Part shown: one piece after another, positions 1-7,880 of the stretch
Position numbering within the stretch: position 1 is the stretch's first letter
Layout of the letters: every line of letters starts with the position of its first letter
From: Photobacterium aquimaris
GTDB lineage: Bacteria; Pseudomonadota; Gammaproteobacteria; Enterobacterales; Vibrionaceae
Direction: 5' to 3'
NCBI RefSeq assembly: GCF_002954455.1
Contig: NZ_MSCC01000002.1
Coordinates: forward strand, 588,475 to 623,459
DNA length: 34,985 bases
Notes under the pieces: model-generated
Database searches by the model: none
What the model saw: only the letters and a program-made list of their open reading frames with translations
Told to the model about the DNA's origin: nothing
Translations under genes and position numbers: made by a program

Positions 1-65
1 GCTAGGATTTGAGTTTTCGAGTTTCGAGATCGCGAGAGTAGGGTGCTAGCTTCAATCATCATATA
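1..65. repeat. 64-bp tRNA-cluster repeat, copy 1
   Basis: This segment starts GCTAGGATTTGAG and ends TCATCATAT. It recurs almost base for base at 784-847, differing at only two positions that I can see. It lies directly before a tRNA-Asn-like sequence, and the second copy lies after the intact tRNA-Asn and its terminator. Together they mark the spacer of a duplicated tRNA-Asn unit. The short ends GCTAG and CTAGC are inverted, so the spacer RNA could fold. Confidence 0.8.
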
Positions 66-67
66 AT

Positions 68-158
68 TCCCTCTTAGTTCAGTTGGTACTCTTTATTGGG
101 AAGATTAGCGGCCTGTTAATTCACATGTCACTGGTTCAAGTCCAGTAGAGTGAAGCCA
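68..158 (+). pseudogene. damaged tRNA-Asn copy
   Basis: The first 20 bases and the T-arm region match the intact tRNA-Asn at 654-729. The D-loop to anticodon-stem region is replaced by about 15 extra unrelated bases. The anticodon arm is altered, and the 3' acceptor strand reads AGAGTGAA instead of AGAGGGA. It cannot fold as a normal tRNA and is most likely a decayed duplicate. It is still followed by a degenerate copy of the same terminator, showing that the whole unit was duplicated. Confidence 0.8.
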
Positions 159-164
159 AATAGA

Positions 165-194
165 AAAGCCCGCAAGTAATTGCTGGCTTTTTTA
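165..194 (+). terminator. degenerate copy of the tRNA operon terminator
   Basis: AAAGCCCGCAA followed by TTGCTGGC and a T-run. It is the same terminator as at 735-765, but a base change (TTGCTGGC for TTGCGGGC) weakens the stem. It follows the damaged tRNA-Asn. Confidence 0.5.
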
Positions 195-299
195 CGTCTG
201 GAGTTTGGTTAATAGTTGTTTTATAAAACAGCAAATTGAATAATATAAATGGTTTTTGATTAATTGGTGATCACTTGAAAATCTTTTTAATATTATTAC

Positions 300-328
300 T
301 TTACAGATGAAGGTTAGGCCTATATTAT
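300..328 (+). promoter_or_regulatory. tRNA operon promoter
   Basis: A -35 box TTTACA (300-305) and a -10 box TATTAT (323-328) are separated by 17 bp. A GC-rich discriminator (CGCGCC) follows, typical of stringently controlled stable-RNA promoters. The first tRNA begins 10 bp after the -10 box. The solitary tRNA-Ser at 7783 has the same -35 and -10 hexamers. Confidence 0.65.
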
Positions 329-338
329 TCGCGCCATT

Positions 339-429
339 GGAGAGATGGCTGAGTGGTTGAAAGCACCGGTCTTGAAAACCGGCATACGTTTATAGCGTAT
401 CTAGGGTTCAAATCCCTATCTCTCCGCCA
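339..429 (+). tRNA. tRNA-Ser (TGA)
   Basis: A 91-nt type II tRNA with a long variable arm. The acceptor strand GGAGAGA pairs with TCTCTCC, the anticodon loop is CTTGAAA (anticodon TGA), and CCA is encoded. It is first in a four-tRNA operon and is identical along its whole length to the tRNA-Ser at 7783-7873. Confidence 0.97.
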
Positions 430-476
430 AATTTAATTGTTGAGTTTAGGCTTGGCAATAAAAAAGAAATTAGTGT

Positions 477-552
<76 letters not shown>

Positions 553-561
553 TTAAATTTC

Positions 562-646
562 GGTGGGATTCCCGAGTGGCCAAAGGGAGCAGATTGTAAA
601 TCTGCCGGCACTGCCTTCGAAGGTTCGAATCCTTCTCCCACCACCA
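562..646 (+). tRNA. tRNA-Tyr (GTA)
   Basis: An 85-nt type II tRNA. Acceptor GGTGGGA pairs with TCCCACC, the anticodon is GTA within TTGTAAA, and the variable arm is long. It starts 9 bp after tRNA-Thr. Confidence 0.97.
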
Positions 647-653
647 TTATAAT

Positions 654-729
654 TCCCTCTTAGTTCAGTTGGTAGAACGGCGGACTGTTAATCCGTATGT
701 CACTGGTTCAAGTCCAGTAGAGGGAGCCA
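654..729 (+). tRNA. tRNA-Asn (GTT)
   Basis: A 76-nt tRNA. Acceptor TCCCTCT pairs with AGAGGGA, the anticodon loop is CTGTTAA (GTT), and CCA is encoded. It is last in the operon and is followed by a strong terminator. It is the intact counterpart of the damaged copy at 68-158. Confidence 0.97.
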
Positions 730-734
730 AATAG

Positions 735-765
735 AAAAGCCCGCAAGCAATTGCGGGCTTTTTTA
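735..765 (+). terminator. tRNA operon terminator
   Basis: Perfect 8-bp stem GCCCGCAA/TTGCGGGC (739-746 with 751-758) followed by six T. It is a standard intrinsic terminator directly after tRNA-Asn. Confidence 0.9.
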
Positions 766-783
766 CGTCTGGAGTTTGGTGAA

Positions 784-847
784 GCTAGGATTTGAGTTTT
801 CGAGTTTTGAGATCGCGAGAGTAGGGTGCTAGCTTCAACCATCATAT
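784..847. repeat. 64-bp tRNA-cluster repeat, copy 2
   Basis: Second copy of the 1-65 repeat, in the same orientation. Its right edge abuts the truncated metallophosphoesterase remnant, so the repeat marks a recombination boundary. Confidence 0.8.
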
Positions 848-1172
848 TTGTCACCCTCAGCTAAATCGTGATTGCCACATAAAACTGAGTAAGGGGTATT
901 TGCGGAGGCGCCAAGTATGTCCATTGAGTTTGAGATAAGTAACGTTCAGGGCTATTTTCAGAGTATTTTTGAGTATCAGGTAAAATGACTAATTTCCAAT
1001 TTTGATGCGTATTGTCTTTATCGTCATTACTGTTGCTGCTACTTGAATTACAGCCAGTCAAATAGGTAGCGACCATTGTTGCCACTGTACTTTTTAAGAA
1101 TAATCGTCTTGCAAACATGCCTATTAATACCGTTGCGTCTAAAGCCACAGTATTGCTATGGGTATGTGTCAT
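848..1172 (-). pseudogene. metallophosphoesterase remnant (N-terminal part, internal deletion)
   Basis: The minus-strand frame starts at ATG 1172. It has an Arg-containing signal segment (ARRLFLKSTVATMVATYL) and a lipobox-like LTGC, then a Ser/Asn linker, then LVILPDTQKYSE and TQW. These are characteristic of secreted calcineurin-like phosphoesterases, where the PDTQ Asp is a metal ligand. Right after TQW the frame breaks. In another frame the same strand reads PYSVLCGNHDLAEG, the downstream Asn-His-Asp metal motif of the family. The segment between the two motifs is therefore missing, and the reading frame shifts at the join. The 3' part of the gene is also gone, cut at the tRNA-cluster repeat. 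The family call rests on both motifs; a functional product is very unlikely. Confidence 0.75.
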
Positions 1173-1233
1173 ACTTATTGACGTTTTTATTAACTTTTAT
1201 TTCATGAGTATTAAATTGAGTGTGATTAAGGAT

Positions 1234-1262
1234 AAAAGACGGTAAATAAATACTCGTCTATC
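1234..1262 (-). terminator. possible terminator after the methyltransferase gene
   Basis: On the minus strand AGACG and CGTCT form a 5-bp stem followed by TTTTATCC. It lies about 30 bp past the stop codon at 1292. The loop is 13 nt, so this is a weak call. Confidence 0.3.
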
Positions 1263-1291
1263 ATCGTGGTTTTTTGTCTTAATTGTTTGTT

Positions 1292-1900
1292 TTAAATCTT
1301 TTTATCAAATCGCATCAAGGTGTTGAGTGAGGGGTCATGTTGTTGAAGTAAGTATTGCTGACTATTGATTAGATTATGTTTAGCTAATGCTGTTATCCAA
1401 TAATCTAGTCCTTGAAAGTTACGCAATTCGGCTTTGTTTTCATTCCAACTAACACCTAAACCGGCATTAAACACGGTATGGACTAAAGCACAAAATGTCT
1501 GCATAGGTATATTTTCTGCGTTATGGTCACGTAAAATAAACCGTCCTCCAGGCTTTAATACGCGAGCAATTGATGCAATAAAAGCGTCTAATTTATGGGG
1601 TGGACAGTGATGTAATCCAATATAGCAACTGACTAAATCAAGTGATGCGTCAGCAATTGTCTCGGCAGGTAATGGTTCATAATTGGCGAGATCAAAAAAG
1701 TGACCTACGCGTTTAATACTACCGCGCTCTGCAATCTCTGCAGGCGAGTTATCGGGCACAATATCATTACATAAAAAAATTGGCCCAGTAATAGACAGCT
1801 GTTTTTGTAGTGTTTTGACATAACGGCCAGTGGAACCAATCTCTAAATACCCCTTCAGGGTTTCAGTTGTGGCTAAAATGGTTGAAGTTTGACGTGCCAT
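1292..1900 (-). CDS. class I SAM-dependent methyltransferase (probable C-terminal domain of a frameshifted fusion)
   Basis: A 202-residue Rossmann-type methyltransferase. Residues 18-27 (YLEIGSTGRY) fit SAM-binding motif I in a diverged form (E-x-G-x-x-G). DLVSCYIGLHHCP fits the post-motif II strand, and LKPGGRFILRDH is the motif III region of Methyltransf_11-like proteins. The substrate is unknown. The ATG at 1900 has no convincing Shine-Dalgarno sequence; only an A-rich tract precedes it. The frame overlaps the end of the upstream GNAT/FAD-oxidase gene by 28 bp in the -1 frame. A -1 shift at the A AAA AAG heptamer at 1909-1903 would join the two without a gap. The coding region may thus be a domain of a 960-residue protein, a translationally coupled second gene, or half of a gene broken by loss of one A. 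Confidence 0.75.
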   Translation of the reverse strand: MARQTSTILATTETLKGYLEIGSTGRYVKTLQKQLSITGPIFLCNDIVPDNSPAEIAERGSIKRVGHFFDLANYEPLPAETIADASLDLVSCYIGLHHCPPHKLDAFIASIARVLKPGGRFILRDHNAENIPMQTFCALVHTVFNAGLGVSWNENKAELRNFQGLDYWITALAKHNLINSQQYLLQQHDPSLNTLMRFDKKI

Positions 1901-4173
1901 TTCTTTTTTTGTTTTGCTAATGCGGGAAGAGCGTAGGTAATATCCGCCAATTTGGGTTTTATTTCGCTAAGCCCGTATTGAATTTCATGGTAAATGTCTT
2001 GATCTGTAGTAAACCGTTGGCAACATTGGCTAATAAGCGCATGGAATAAATGCTCAGGGTAGAGGTGATAAATATTTTGTAGAAAAAGATAGAAATCGTC
2101 TCTACCATTAATAGTACTAAATACTTGTCGAAATGCAGATTGGCCACAGTCAGCTCGTGAGAAAATAGCGATATCATCTGTTTGACGATAATACTTCTCC
2201 CATAAGCAATGGCGAAACCGATAGTGTGGATCCCATTTGTCTTTTAAGGCAAATAAAGTCGGTGCATTAGGGTAAGCGCGATGAAATTGGTCATAACGAG
2301 CGTGGGGTTGATAAGGAAGGTAATAACAACCGCCAGCATTAATCGCAGCTTCAATCAGTTCTCGTGTCCAAATAGCAACTTTTTGTTGTTCAGCATCGCT
2401 GGCTTGTTGCTTGTAATATAATACAAAAGCAAATACTTCTTCACGTGCCCAAGCTAGCAGTGAGCCAGGATCTGCATGAGAATGTCTAATGGAAACGTTA
2501 ACCGCTTTAACATGATAACGATTAAGAATTTCGGTCATTATTGGCGTAAAGTCATCAATACGATCAACTGGAATAAAATACTCTTGCAGAACATAGGTAT
2601 TTTGATTTCGTGAAACCGGTTCAAGCTCAGCAACATTATAATTAGCTTCCTCGTTACGAGTTGTTATTTTTTTATTCCAATACATCAATGGTTCATAGAT
2701 ATATTCACGACGCCAGTGGCCCCATGGTGACTCTGTAATTGTCCATAACATGTATTTCTCTAGTAAATACAGCTTTCGTTCCTTATGAGGGGATACATTA
2801 ATGGGCTTGGTTGTTTGTGACCACGTAACTGCATGAATTTTATCAAATCGAGGCGGGAGCATGTCGGCATTGTGGAAAATAGCATCGGTATTATTACTGA
2901 TTTGATGTTTAAAAAAAGCGGGATAATTACTTAACGGCATTTTTTTATGTAAACGTTCAATATGACAATCAGTCGTTAATGATAATTCTGCTTCTGCTAT
3001 GATCCCGACTGCTCCATAACCACCAATTGCCGCATAAAAGAGCTCACTGTTTGTGGCGGGGGAGGCATTGATACGCTTGCCATTATGAAGTATTAACACA
3101 ATAGAATTTATTGATAAAATTAAAGGTCCTAAACTGACATAACGCCCATGACAATTTACACTTAATGATCCGCCAATAGTGAAATTAGCATAAGTTTGCA
3201 TGATTTTTATCGCGAGTCCATGGTGCTGAATACATGCTTGAATATCTCGCCATCGCGTACCTGCTTGTACGGTAATTGTTTGTTGTTCGACATTAAGATC
3301 AAGAATACGGTTTAAGCCACGCATATCGATATGCAACGAACCACTATGGGCAATTTGTCCTCCCATACTATAGCGTCCGCCACCAATAGAAATCGGCTTT
3401 TGAGTGTTTTTTAGCATATCTTGTAACTGTTCGACAGTGCCGGGAACGTAAATATCATCGACAGCAATAGGGTAAAGCCGTGAGACTTCTTTAATGATAT
3501 TAGTGTAGTGAGGTGAGGATTTAGCTAAGTTACTCGTTGGAATAAAATAACGCATTCTTAGTAATATCGGCAGTTGATATTGTTGTTCTAATTCATCTGA
3601 ACCTGATTGAGATACAATATGAAAGCCATAGCGTTGATAAAAATTAATTGCGCCTTTATTACACTGAGTAACATCGAGTTCAATACTAGAAATATTTTGA
3701 TTTTGTAACCAAACACATAAATTATCAAGAATATCAGCACCAATACCTTGGCCTCTATATTCATCAAAGACAGCAATATTATTAATATAAAATGCATCTT
3801 CAGCAGGTAAGGGCACATAATTATTTAACGCTTTACGCACTGTGGTTAAGAAATGCCATTTTAGTTTTAAAGGAGTATTGATTAATAATTGGATTGCACC
3901 AATAAGCTCTTGCTGCTGCATATGTTGCTTAGTATAACCGACGACAGCGCCTTTAATTTGGTTATCATGATAATAAACATACCCAAAGCGATAACTAAAT
4001 AGTCCTCGAGGCTGTAATACTTGTTTGGATAGTGCTGGAATGGCTTCACTACGAGAAGTGAACATAAAGTCCATTAATTCATGTGAACTTTCATAAATAC
4101 ATTCACAAAGTGCACTACTGTCGCTAGCTTGTGCACGCTTAAATTGAGCATCAGTTGACTGGAGTGGATTCAT
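1873..4173 (-). CDS. GNAT acetyltransferase-FAD-binding oxidase fusion protein
   Basis: 766 residues with two recognisable enzyme domains. Residues 10-210 look like a GNAT acetyltransferase; the acetyl-CoA loop is at 139-146 (YRGQGIGA), and NFYQRYGF at 177-184 is the usual C-terminal GNAT signature. Residues 230-430 look like a PCMH-type FAD-binding domain (FAD_binding_4): GGGRYSMGGQ at 264-273 and FTIGGSLSVNCHGR at 331-344. In many relatives the first motif has His, which carries covalent flavin; here it is Tyr, so flavin is probably non-covalent. The oxidase part ends near KDKWDPHYRFRHCLWEKYY, like gulono/arabinono-lactone oxidase-type proteins. The last ~95 residues are helical and lead toward the methyltransferase frame. 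ATG 4173 is preceded by AAGGTG. Substrates are unknown. The order GNAT-oxidase-methyltransferase suggests successive modification of one metabolite, which is inference. Confidence 0.8.
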   Translation of the reverse strand: MNPLQSTDAQFKRAQASDSSALCECIYESSHELMDFMFTSRSEAIPALSKQVLQPRGLFSYRFGYVYYHDNQIKGAVVGYTKQHMQQQELIGAIQLLINTPLKLKWHFLTTVRKALNNYVPLPAEDAFYINNIAVFDEYRGQGIGADILDNLCVWLQNQNISSIELDVTQCNKGAINFYQRYGFHIVSQSGSDELEQQYQLPILLRMRYFIPTSNLAKSSPHYTNIIKEVSRLYPIAVDDIYVPGTVEQLQDMLKNTQKPISIGGGRYSMGGQIAHSGSLHIDMRGLNRILDLNVEQQTITVQAGTRWRDIQACIQHHGLAIKIMQTYANFTIGGSLSVNCHGRYVSLGPLILSINSIVLILHNGKRINASPATNSELFYAAIGGYGAVGIIAEAELSLTTDCHIERLHKKMPLSNYPAFFKHQISNNTDAIFHNADMLPPRFDKIHAVTWSQTTKPINVSPHKERKLYLLEKYMLWTITESPWGHWRREYIYEPLMYWNKKITTRNEEANYNVAELEPVSRNQNTYVLQEYFIPVDRIDDFTPIMTEILNRYHVKAVNVSIRHSHADPGSLLAWAREEVFAFVLYYKQQASDAEQQKVAIWTRELIEAAINAGGCYYLPYQPHARYDQFHRAYPNAPTLFALKDKWDPHYRFRHCLWEKYYRQTDDIAIFSRADCGQSAFRQVFSTINGRDDFYLFLQNIYHLYPEHLFHALISQCCQRFTTDQDIYHEIQYGLSEIKPKLADITYALPALAKQKKKWHVKLQPF
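1903..1909 (-). other. A AAA AAG slippery heptamer (candidate -1 frameshift site)
   Basis: Read in the frame of the upstream gene, codons CAA AAA AAG give the heptamer A AAA AAG, the same one used by E. coli dnaX. A -1 slip gives ...QKKEMARQ... and continues into the methyltransferase frame. Without it translation ends nine codons later at TAG (1875-1873). I see no nearby upstream Shine-Dalgarno-like stimulator. Downstream, AAATGG and CCATTT can form a 6-bp stem, but it begins right at the heptamer instead of after the usual spacer. An A8-to-A7 deletion is the simple alternative. Confidence 0.5.
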
Positions 4174-4252
4174 ACGAATAATGACACCTTAATAAAAACG
4201 GGTACTGATTTATTAAAGATAGACGCTGTAATACCATGATGAGATAAACAAT

Positions 4253-4275
4253 AGGTCCACAATAATAGTGGACCT
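4253..4275 (-). terminator. probable norVW terminator
   Basis: A perfect 8-bp stem AGGTCCAC/GTGGACCT with a 7-nt loop lies 27 bp past the norW stop. The following minus-strand tract is ATTGTTTAT, only moderately T-rich. Confidence 0.5.
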
Positions 4276-4301
4276 GAAAATAGCGCTAATATTTGAATGA
4301 A

Positions 4302-5447
4302 TTATAGCGTTGGTGACAATTGTCTTAATAATGCGAAGGCGTGTTTTTGCTTATTATGCGTAGCAATAAAGCCGATTAAGGTTTGATCATCAGTGCGCGC
4401 TTTAGCAACACAACCGTCATTGTCTCGCTCTATTTGCCAATGAATATCTTCCATAGTGGTTATTCCCGCTAAACTTAACGGTAACCAAGGTGTTTTGGCT
4501 TTGATTAACATGGGTGGTAATGATAATGGTGTCGGCGTTCCAGCCAACGTCTTGGCCAGTGCTATCGCTGATAACATAATCGGTTGAATAAAAGCACTTA
4601 TTTTGCCGTTTATTTCAGCACAATCTCCAATGGCATAGACGTTAGGTGCTGATGTTTGCAGTATATTATTAACGATAATACCCAGGTTAGTCTTGATTCC
4701 TGCTTGTTGAGCTAAACGAATTTGTGGTGTTAATCCCATTGCGGCAATGACAACATCAGTATGTATCGTTTTGTTATTTAATTGCGAGATCGTTATTTGT
4801 TTATCATCAGCATTTATTGCGGTGATAATGGTATTTAGTTGTAGAACTATATTTTTTTGATGCAGTATATGATGTAACTCGGCGGCAATAAACTCAGGCA
4901 GTAACGTCGGCATCATGGCAGCGGCTTTATCGCATAAGGTAATTTTCTTGCCTATTGTAGCTAAATCTATGGCTATTTCAGTGCCAATTAACCCCGCACC
5001 TAAAATAGTAATATGTTTTGCTGTAGTAATTTTTGAGTGGTTACGTGTTAACTCATCAAGGCTATTTAATGTAATGATTTTATCTAAACCATTCCCTTCA
5101 AATTTAGGGACAAAAGATTTGGCACCCGTTGCAATAATCAATGAACAATAATGCCATTGCTGCTGATTAAAACGAATCCATTGATGGTCGGTATTGATCT
5201 CATCAACGACAGTATTAGTGAGTAATTCAATATTATGTTCTGTAGCAAATTCAACAGCGGTTTGTTTAATAAGATCTGTTGGTTGTTGATCTCGACTAAA
5301 CACATGGCTTAGCTCAGGCTTTGAATAGTCAGCACCTTGATCTGCGGTTACTAAAGTTATTGCAGTATTTGGGTCGAGCTTTCTAAATGATTTTACCCAC
5401 TGGTAAGCAGCAAAGCCACTGCCAATGACAATAATTGGATTGGACAT
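4302..5447 (-). CDS. norW: nitric oxide reductase FlRd-NAD(+) reductase
   Basis: A 381-residue FAD/NAD(P)-binding oxidoreductase of the rubredoxin reductase type. It passes electrons from NADH to the rubredoxin domain of flavorubredoxin NorV, which reduces nitric oxide to nitrous oxide in the cytoplasm. IIVIGSGFAAYQWVKSFR at the N-terminus is the FAD dinucleotide fold. ITILGAGLIGTEIAIDLA near residue 150 is the NAD-binding fold. NVYAIGDCAEI near residue 270 is the second FAD motif. Length matches E. coli NorW (about 377). It starts 18 bp after the norV stop, so the two form an operon. The identity rests on the sequence and on its position after norV. Confidence 0.93.
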   Translation of the reverse strand: MSNPIIVIGSGFAAYQWVKSFRKLDPNTAITLVTADQGADYSKPELSHVFSRDQQPTDLIKQTAVEFATEHNIELLTNTVVDEINTDHQWIRFNQQQWHYCSLIIATGAKSFVPKFEGNGLDKIITLNSLDELTRNHSKITTAKHITILGAGLIGTEIAIDLATIGKKITLCDKAAAMMPTLLPEFIAAELHHILHQKNIVLQLNTIITAINADDKQITISQLNNKTIHTDVVIAAMGLTPQIRLAQQAGIKTNLGIIVNNILQTSAPNVYAIGDCAEINGKISAFIQPIMLSAIALAKTLAGTPTPLSLPPMLIKAKTPWLPLSLAGITTMEDIHWQIERDNDGCVAKARTDDQTLIGFIATHNKQKHAFALLRQLSPTL

Positions 5448-5465
5448 TATATGGACTAACCTTAT

Positions 5466-6992
5466 TTAGTTTATAGGTTCAAATACTTCTTTACCGATAC
5501 CACATTCAGGGCAGAGAAAACTATCAGGAACATCTTGCCATAATGTACCTGGATCAACATCTTGGTTAGGTTCACCTAATGCTGGATCGTAGATCCACTG
5601 ACACACAGTACATAACATTTTTTGGCTTGCGGTTGCTTGTATGCAACATTCGGTATTTATAGTAGGTTCTTGTTCAACAACGGATGTTGGTTCGACTATT
5701 TCTGGTGCATCAGTCGCAACTTGTATTGTTGTTGCAACTGTTGGCGTTGATGTTATTTGGGTTGTGAAAGGTGTGTAATGATCATATGGGCGTTCAGTTT
5801 GAGCCCATTCTTTGGCTATTTTTTTACCGTGTTCACGACATTGTTGCAATGCTTTTCCGTCTGGACGCCATTTCGTTTTAAGACCAACGGTAGTGAAAAA
5901 ACCAGCATCAGTTAAACGAGCGTGAATACGATCGACAGCACCACCATTCCAGCCATAGCTACCAAATGCACCAGCTTTCTTATTTTTAAAACGTAAGCCA
6001 GTAATTTCCTCAAGTAAACCCGCGACTTTAGGCATCATGACATTATTCATAGTTGATGAACCAACTAGTATTCCTTTTGAGCGAAACATATTGGCTAGGA
6101 TTTCATTCTTATCGTGACGAGCAACATTAAATATACGAACAATAACTTCATCGTCAACTTCAGTGATCCCTTGTGCAATAGCATCTGCCATCATACGAGT
6201 ATTATTAGACATAGAATCATAGAAAATCGTGATGCGGTTTTCTTGATACTGATTAGCCCACTCAAGGTATTTTTCAATAATCTGAGTAGGGTTATCGCGC
6301 CAAATAACACCATGTGATGTAGCGACCATATCAACGGGTAAATTGAAGCCTAAAACTTCATGAATTTTATTGGTTACTAAGGGGCTAAATGGCGTCAAAA
6401 TATTTGAGTAATAACGCAGACATTGATCGAGCAGTTCGTTTTGGTCGACTTCATCATTAAATAGACGTTCATCACAGTAATGTTGACCAAAAGCATCATT
6501 GCTAAACAGGACGGCATCTTCAGTCATGTATGTCATCATGCTATCAGGCCAGTGCAACATTGGCGTTTCAACAAACACTAATGCTTTACCATTACCAATA
6601 TCAAGCGTGTCACCTGTTTTTACGGTGTTGAAGTTCCATTCCGGATGGTGGTGGTGACCGACAATTGAATCAATTGCATTTTCTGTACAATAGATAGGTG
6701 TATTAGGAATACGACTCATCAATTCAGTTAATGCACCTGCGTGATCTTCTTCGGCATGATTAATAACGATGTAATCAATGTCGTTAAGATTAATTTCCTG
6801 TTCTAAATTTTGAAGAAAAGCCAAAGTAAATTTATGATCAACAGTATCGATCAATACATTTTTACCTTCACGAATTAAATAACTGTTATAGCTAGTCCCA
6901 CGGGTTGTTTTATATTCTGTGCCATGAAAATCACGAACTTCCCAATCACGCTGCCCAACCCAAGTAATATTATTCTTAACATGAATAGCCAT
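5466..6992 (-). CDS. norV: anaerobic nitric oxide reductase flavorubredoxin
   Basis: 508 residues from ATG 6992. This start gives the conserved N-terminus [20 protein letters not shown] and has AAGGA at a good distance; the frame is open to an ATG 21 bp upstream, which lacks a Shine-Dalgarno sequence. The first ~250 residues are the metallo-beta-lactamase-like domain with the di-iron ligand motif HAEEDHAG. A flavodoxin domain follows ([19 protein letters not shown]) that binds FMN. After a Thr/Val/Glu-rich linker comes a rubredoxin domain with two Cys pairs (CTVC and CPECG). This is the full three-domain NorV layout; the enzyme reduces NO to N2O with electrons from NorW. The divergent norR seen in E. 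coli is not here. Two NsrR-like boxes lie in the promoter instead. Confidence 0.95.
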   Translation of the reverse strand: MAIHVKNNITWVGQRDWEVRDFHGTEYKTTRGTSYNSYLIREGKNVLIDTVDHKFTLAFLQNLEQEINLNDIDYIVINHAEEDHAGALTELMSRIPNTPIYCTENAIDSIVGHHHHPEWNFNTVKTGDTLDIGNGKALVFVETPMLHWPDSMMTYMTEDAVLFSNDAFGQHYCDERLFNDEVDQNELLDQCLRYYSNILTPFSPLVTNKIHEVLGFNLPVDMVATSHGVIWRDNPTQIIEKYLEWANQYQENRITIFYDSMSNNTRMMADAIAQGITEVDDEVIVRIFNVARHDKNEILANMFRSKGILVGSSTMNNVMMPKVAGLLEEITGLRFKNKKAGAFGSYGWNGGAVDRIHARLTDAGFFTTVGLKTKWRPDGKALQQCREHGKKIAKEWAQTERPYDHYTPFTTQITSTPTVATTIQVATDAPEIVEPTSVVEQEPTINTECCIQATASQKMLCTVCQWIYDPALGEPNQDVDPGTLWQDVPDSFLCPECGIGKEVFEPIN

Positions 6993-7013
6993 TTTAAAAT
7001 TCCTTAATCGCAT

Positions 7014-7036
7014 AAGTTGTATTTTTAATGCATGTT
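7014..7036 (-). promoter_or_regulatory. NsrR-like box 2, overlapping the norV -10 region
   Basis: A 23-bp imperfect inverted repeat containing AACATGCATT on the minus strand. By eye it matches box 1 at 19 of 23 positions and resembles the GATGYATTT-type NsrR consensus. It overlaps the proposed -10 hexamer (7037-7032), where bound repressor would block transcription. Confidence 0.55.
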
Positions 7037-7060
7037 ATTCCTCAGGGGGCGCTGCGTCAA
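7032..7060 (-). promoter_or_regulatory. norVW sigma-70 promoter
   Basis: On the minus strand, TTGACG (7060-7055) and TAACAT (7037-7032) are separated by 17 bp. The predicted start is near 7025, 33 bp before the norV ATG. I saw no sigma-54 element (GG-N10-GC) of the kind used by E. coli norVW. Confidence 0.55.
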
Positions 7061-7065
7061 CTCAA

Positions 7066-7088
7066 AAGATGCATTTAAAATGCATGTT
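7066..7088 (-). promoter_or_regulatory. NsrR-like box 1 upstream of the norV -35
   Basis: Contains GATGCATTTAAAATGCAT on the plus strand, a nearly perfect dyad that fits the published NsrR motif (GATGYATTT repeated in inverse). It lies 5 bp upstream of the -35 hexamer and 52 bp from box 2. NsrR is the NO-sensing Fe-S repressor of hmp and related genes in gammaproteobacteria. Confidence 0.6.
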
Positions 7089-7214
7089 AATGATTATTTC
7101 ATTATTATCAAAAGGTTATTATTGATATTTATAAATGAACCGCCAATGGTTTGATGGTTCATTATGAGGATAAATGGTGGGATTTTTAATTTGATTAAAT
7201 GTTGAGCGTTATTG

Positions 7215-7547
7215 TTAGTTAATGCTAACAACCAAACCAATAATAGTGATCAGACTTACAGCGTTGAGTACTGAATATAAAATTGTTTTAGGCATGCTAA
7301 ATGAAAGGTTATTGAAATCGCGTTTAGAGCCAATAACAGTAACTAATAATGGTAAGGCTACTAAGAATCCAAAAATTAAGCGAATATTATTCGTAATGGT
7401 ATAACCGATTTGAATTTCAGCAATGATAAAACCTAAAATAGATAAAATGAGGGTGGTGAGTGAAATTGCAAAAGTTCGATTATAAGCATCCATTAATTGA
7501 GCAAAAGCTTGGTATTCTTCGTCCGTAAAATCTGATTTGTTTGCCAT
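7215..7547 (-). CDS. small membrane protein, unknown function
   Basis: 110 residues with three hydrophobic stretches (about 27-47, 54-73 and 88-108) after a short acidic, soluble N-terminus. I do not recognise a family. It lies upstream of norV in the same direction, but the gap exceeds 200 bp and contains the norV promoter, so it is probably a separate unit. The start ATG 7547 has only a weak upstream Shine-Dalgarno sequence. It could be a homologue of small Vibrionaceae inner-membrane proteins of unknown role. Confidence 0.7.
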   Translation of the reverse strand: MANKSDFTDEEYQAFAQLMDAYNRTFAISLTTLILSILGFIIAEIQIGYTITNNIRLIFGFLVALPLLVTVIGSKRDFNNLSFSMPKTILYSVLNAVSLITIIGLVVSIN

Positions 7548-7744
7548 GTGTTTTTCAATCTAATAGGTTAACTGTTTAGATTATAACGGATCATTACTGA
7601 TATAACGAAAATAAAGATTCTTGCTACAGCATAGCAATGAGTATGTTTATTGTTCTCTAATATGTCACCTTTGTTGTCTAATTGTATTTCTGAGTAAAAT
7701 AACCACTAAAGTGCTTTAAAAATAAGCAGTTAATTCCTTTTGGG

Positions 7745-7774
7745 TTTACAGTTGTATGTTGTGGTGGTATTATT
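7745..7774 (+). promoter_or_regulatory. tRNA-Ser promoter
   Basis: TTTACA (7745-7750) and TATTAT (7769-7774) with an 18-bp spacer, 8 bp before the tRNA. The hexamers are the same as at the cluster promoter (300-328). Confidence 0.6.
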
Positions 7775-7782
7775 TTTGCTAT

Positions 7783-7873
7783 GGAGAGATGGCTGAGTGG
7801 TTGAAAGCACCGGTCTTGAAAACCGGCATACGTTTATAGCGTATCTAGGGTTCAAATCCCTATCTCTCCGCCA
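7783..7873 (+). tRNA. tRNA-Ser (TGA), solitary copy
   Basis: 91 nt, identical to the tRNA-Ser at 339-429. It has its own promoter and terminator. The antisense open frame across it encodes the familiar artefact peptide containing RDRDLNPRY and is not a gene. Confidence 0.97.
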
Positions 7874-7880
7874 CACATTG

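Noticed and set aside
1898..1900. The methyltransferase as a clearly independent gene with its own start
   Set aside because: ATG 1900 has only an A-rich upstream tract and no Shine-Dalgarno match; frameshift fusion or a broken gene explains the data better.
6993..7013. Longer norV start at ATG 7013
   Set aside because: It would add MRLRNFK, absent from NorV proteins, whereas ATG 6992 has AAGGA at proper spacing and the conserved N-terminus.
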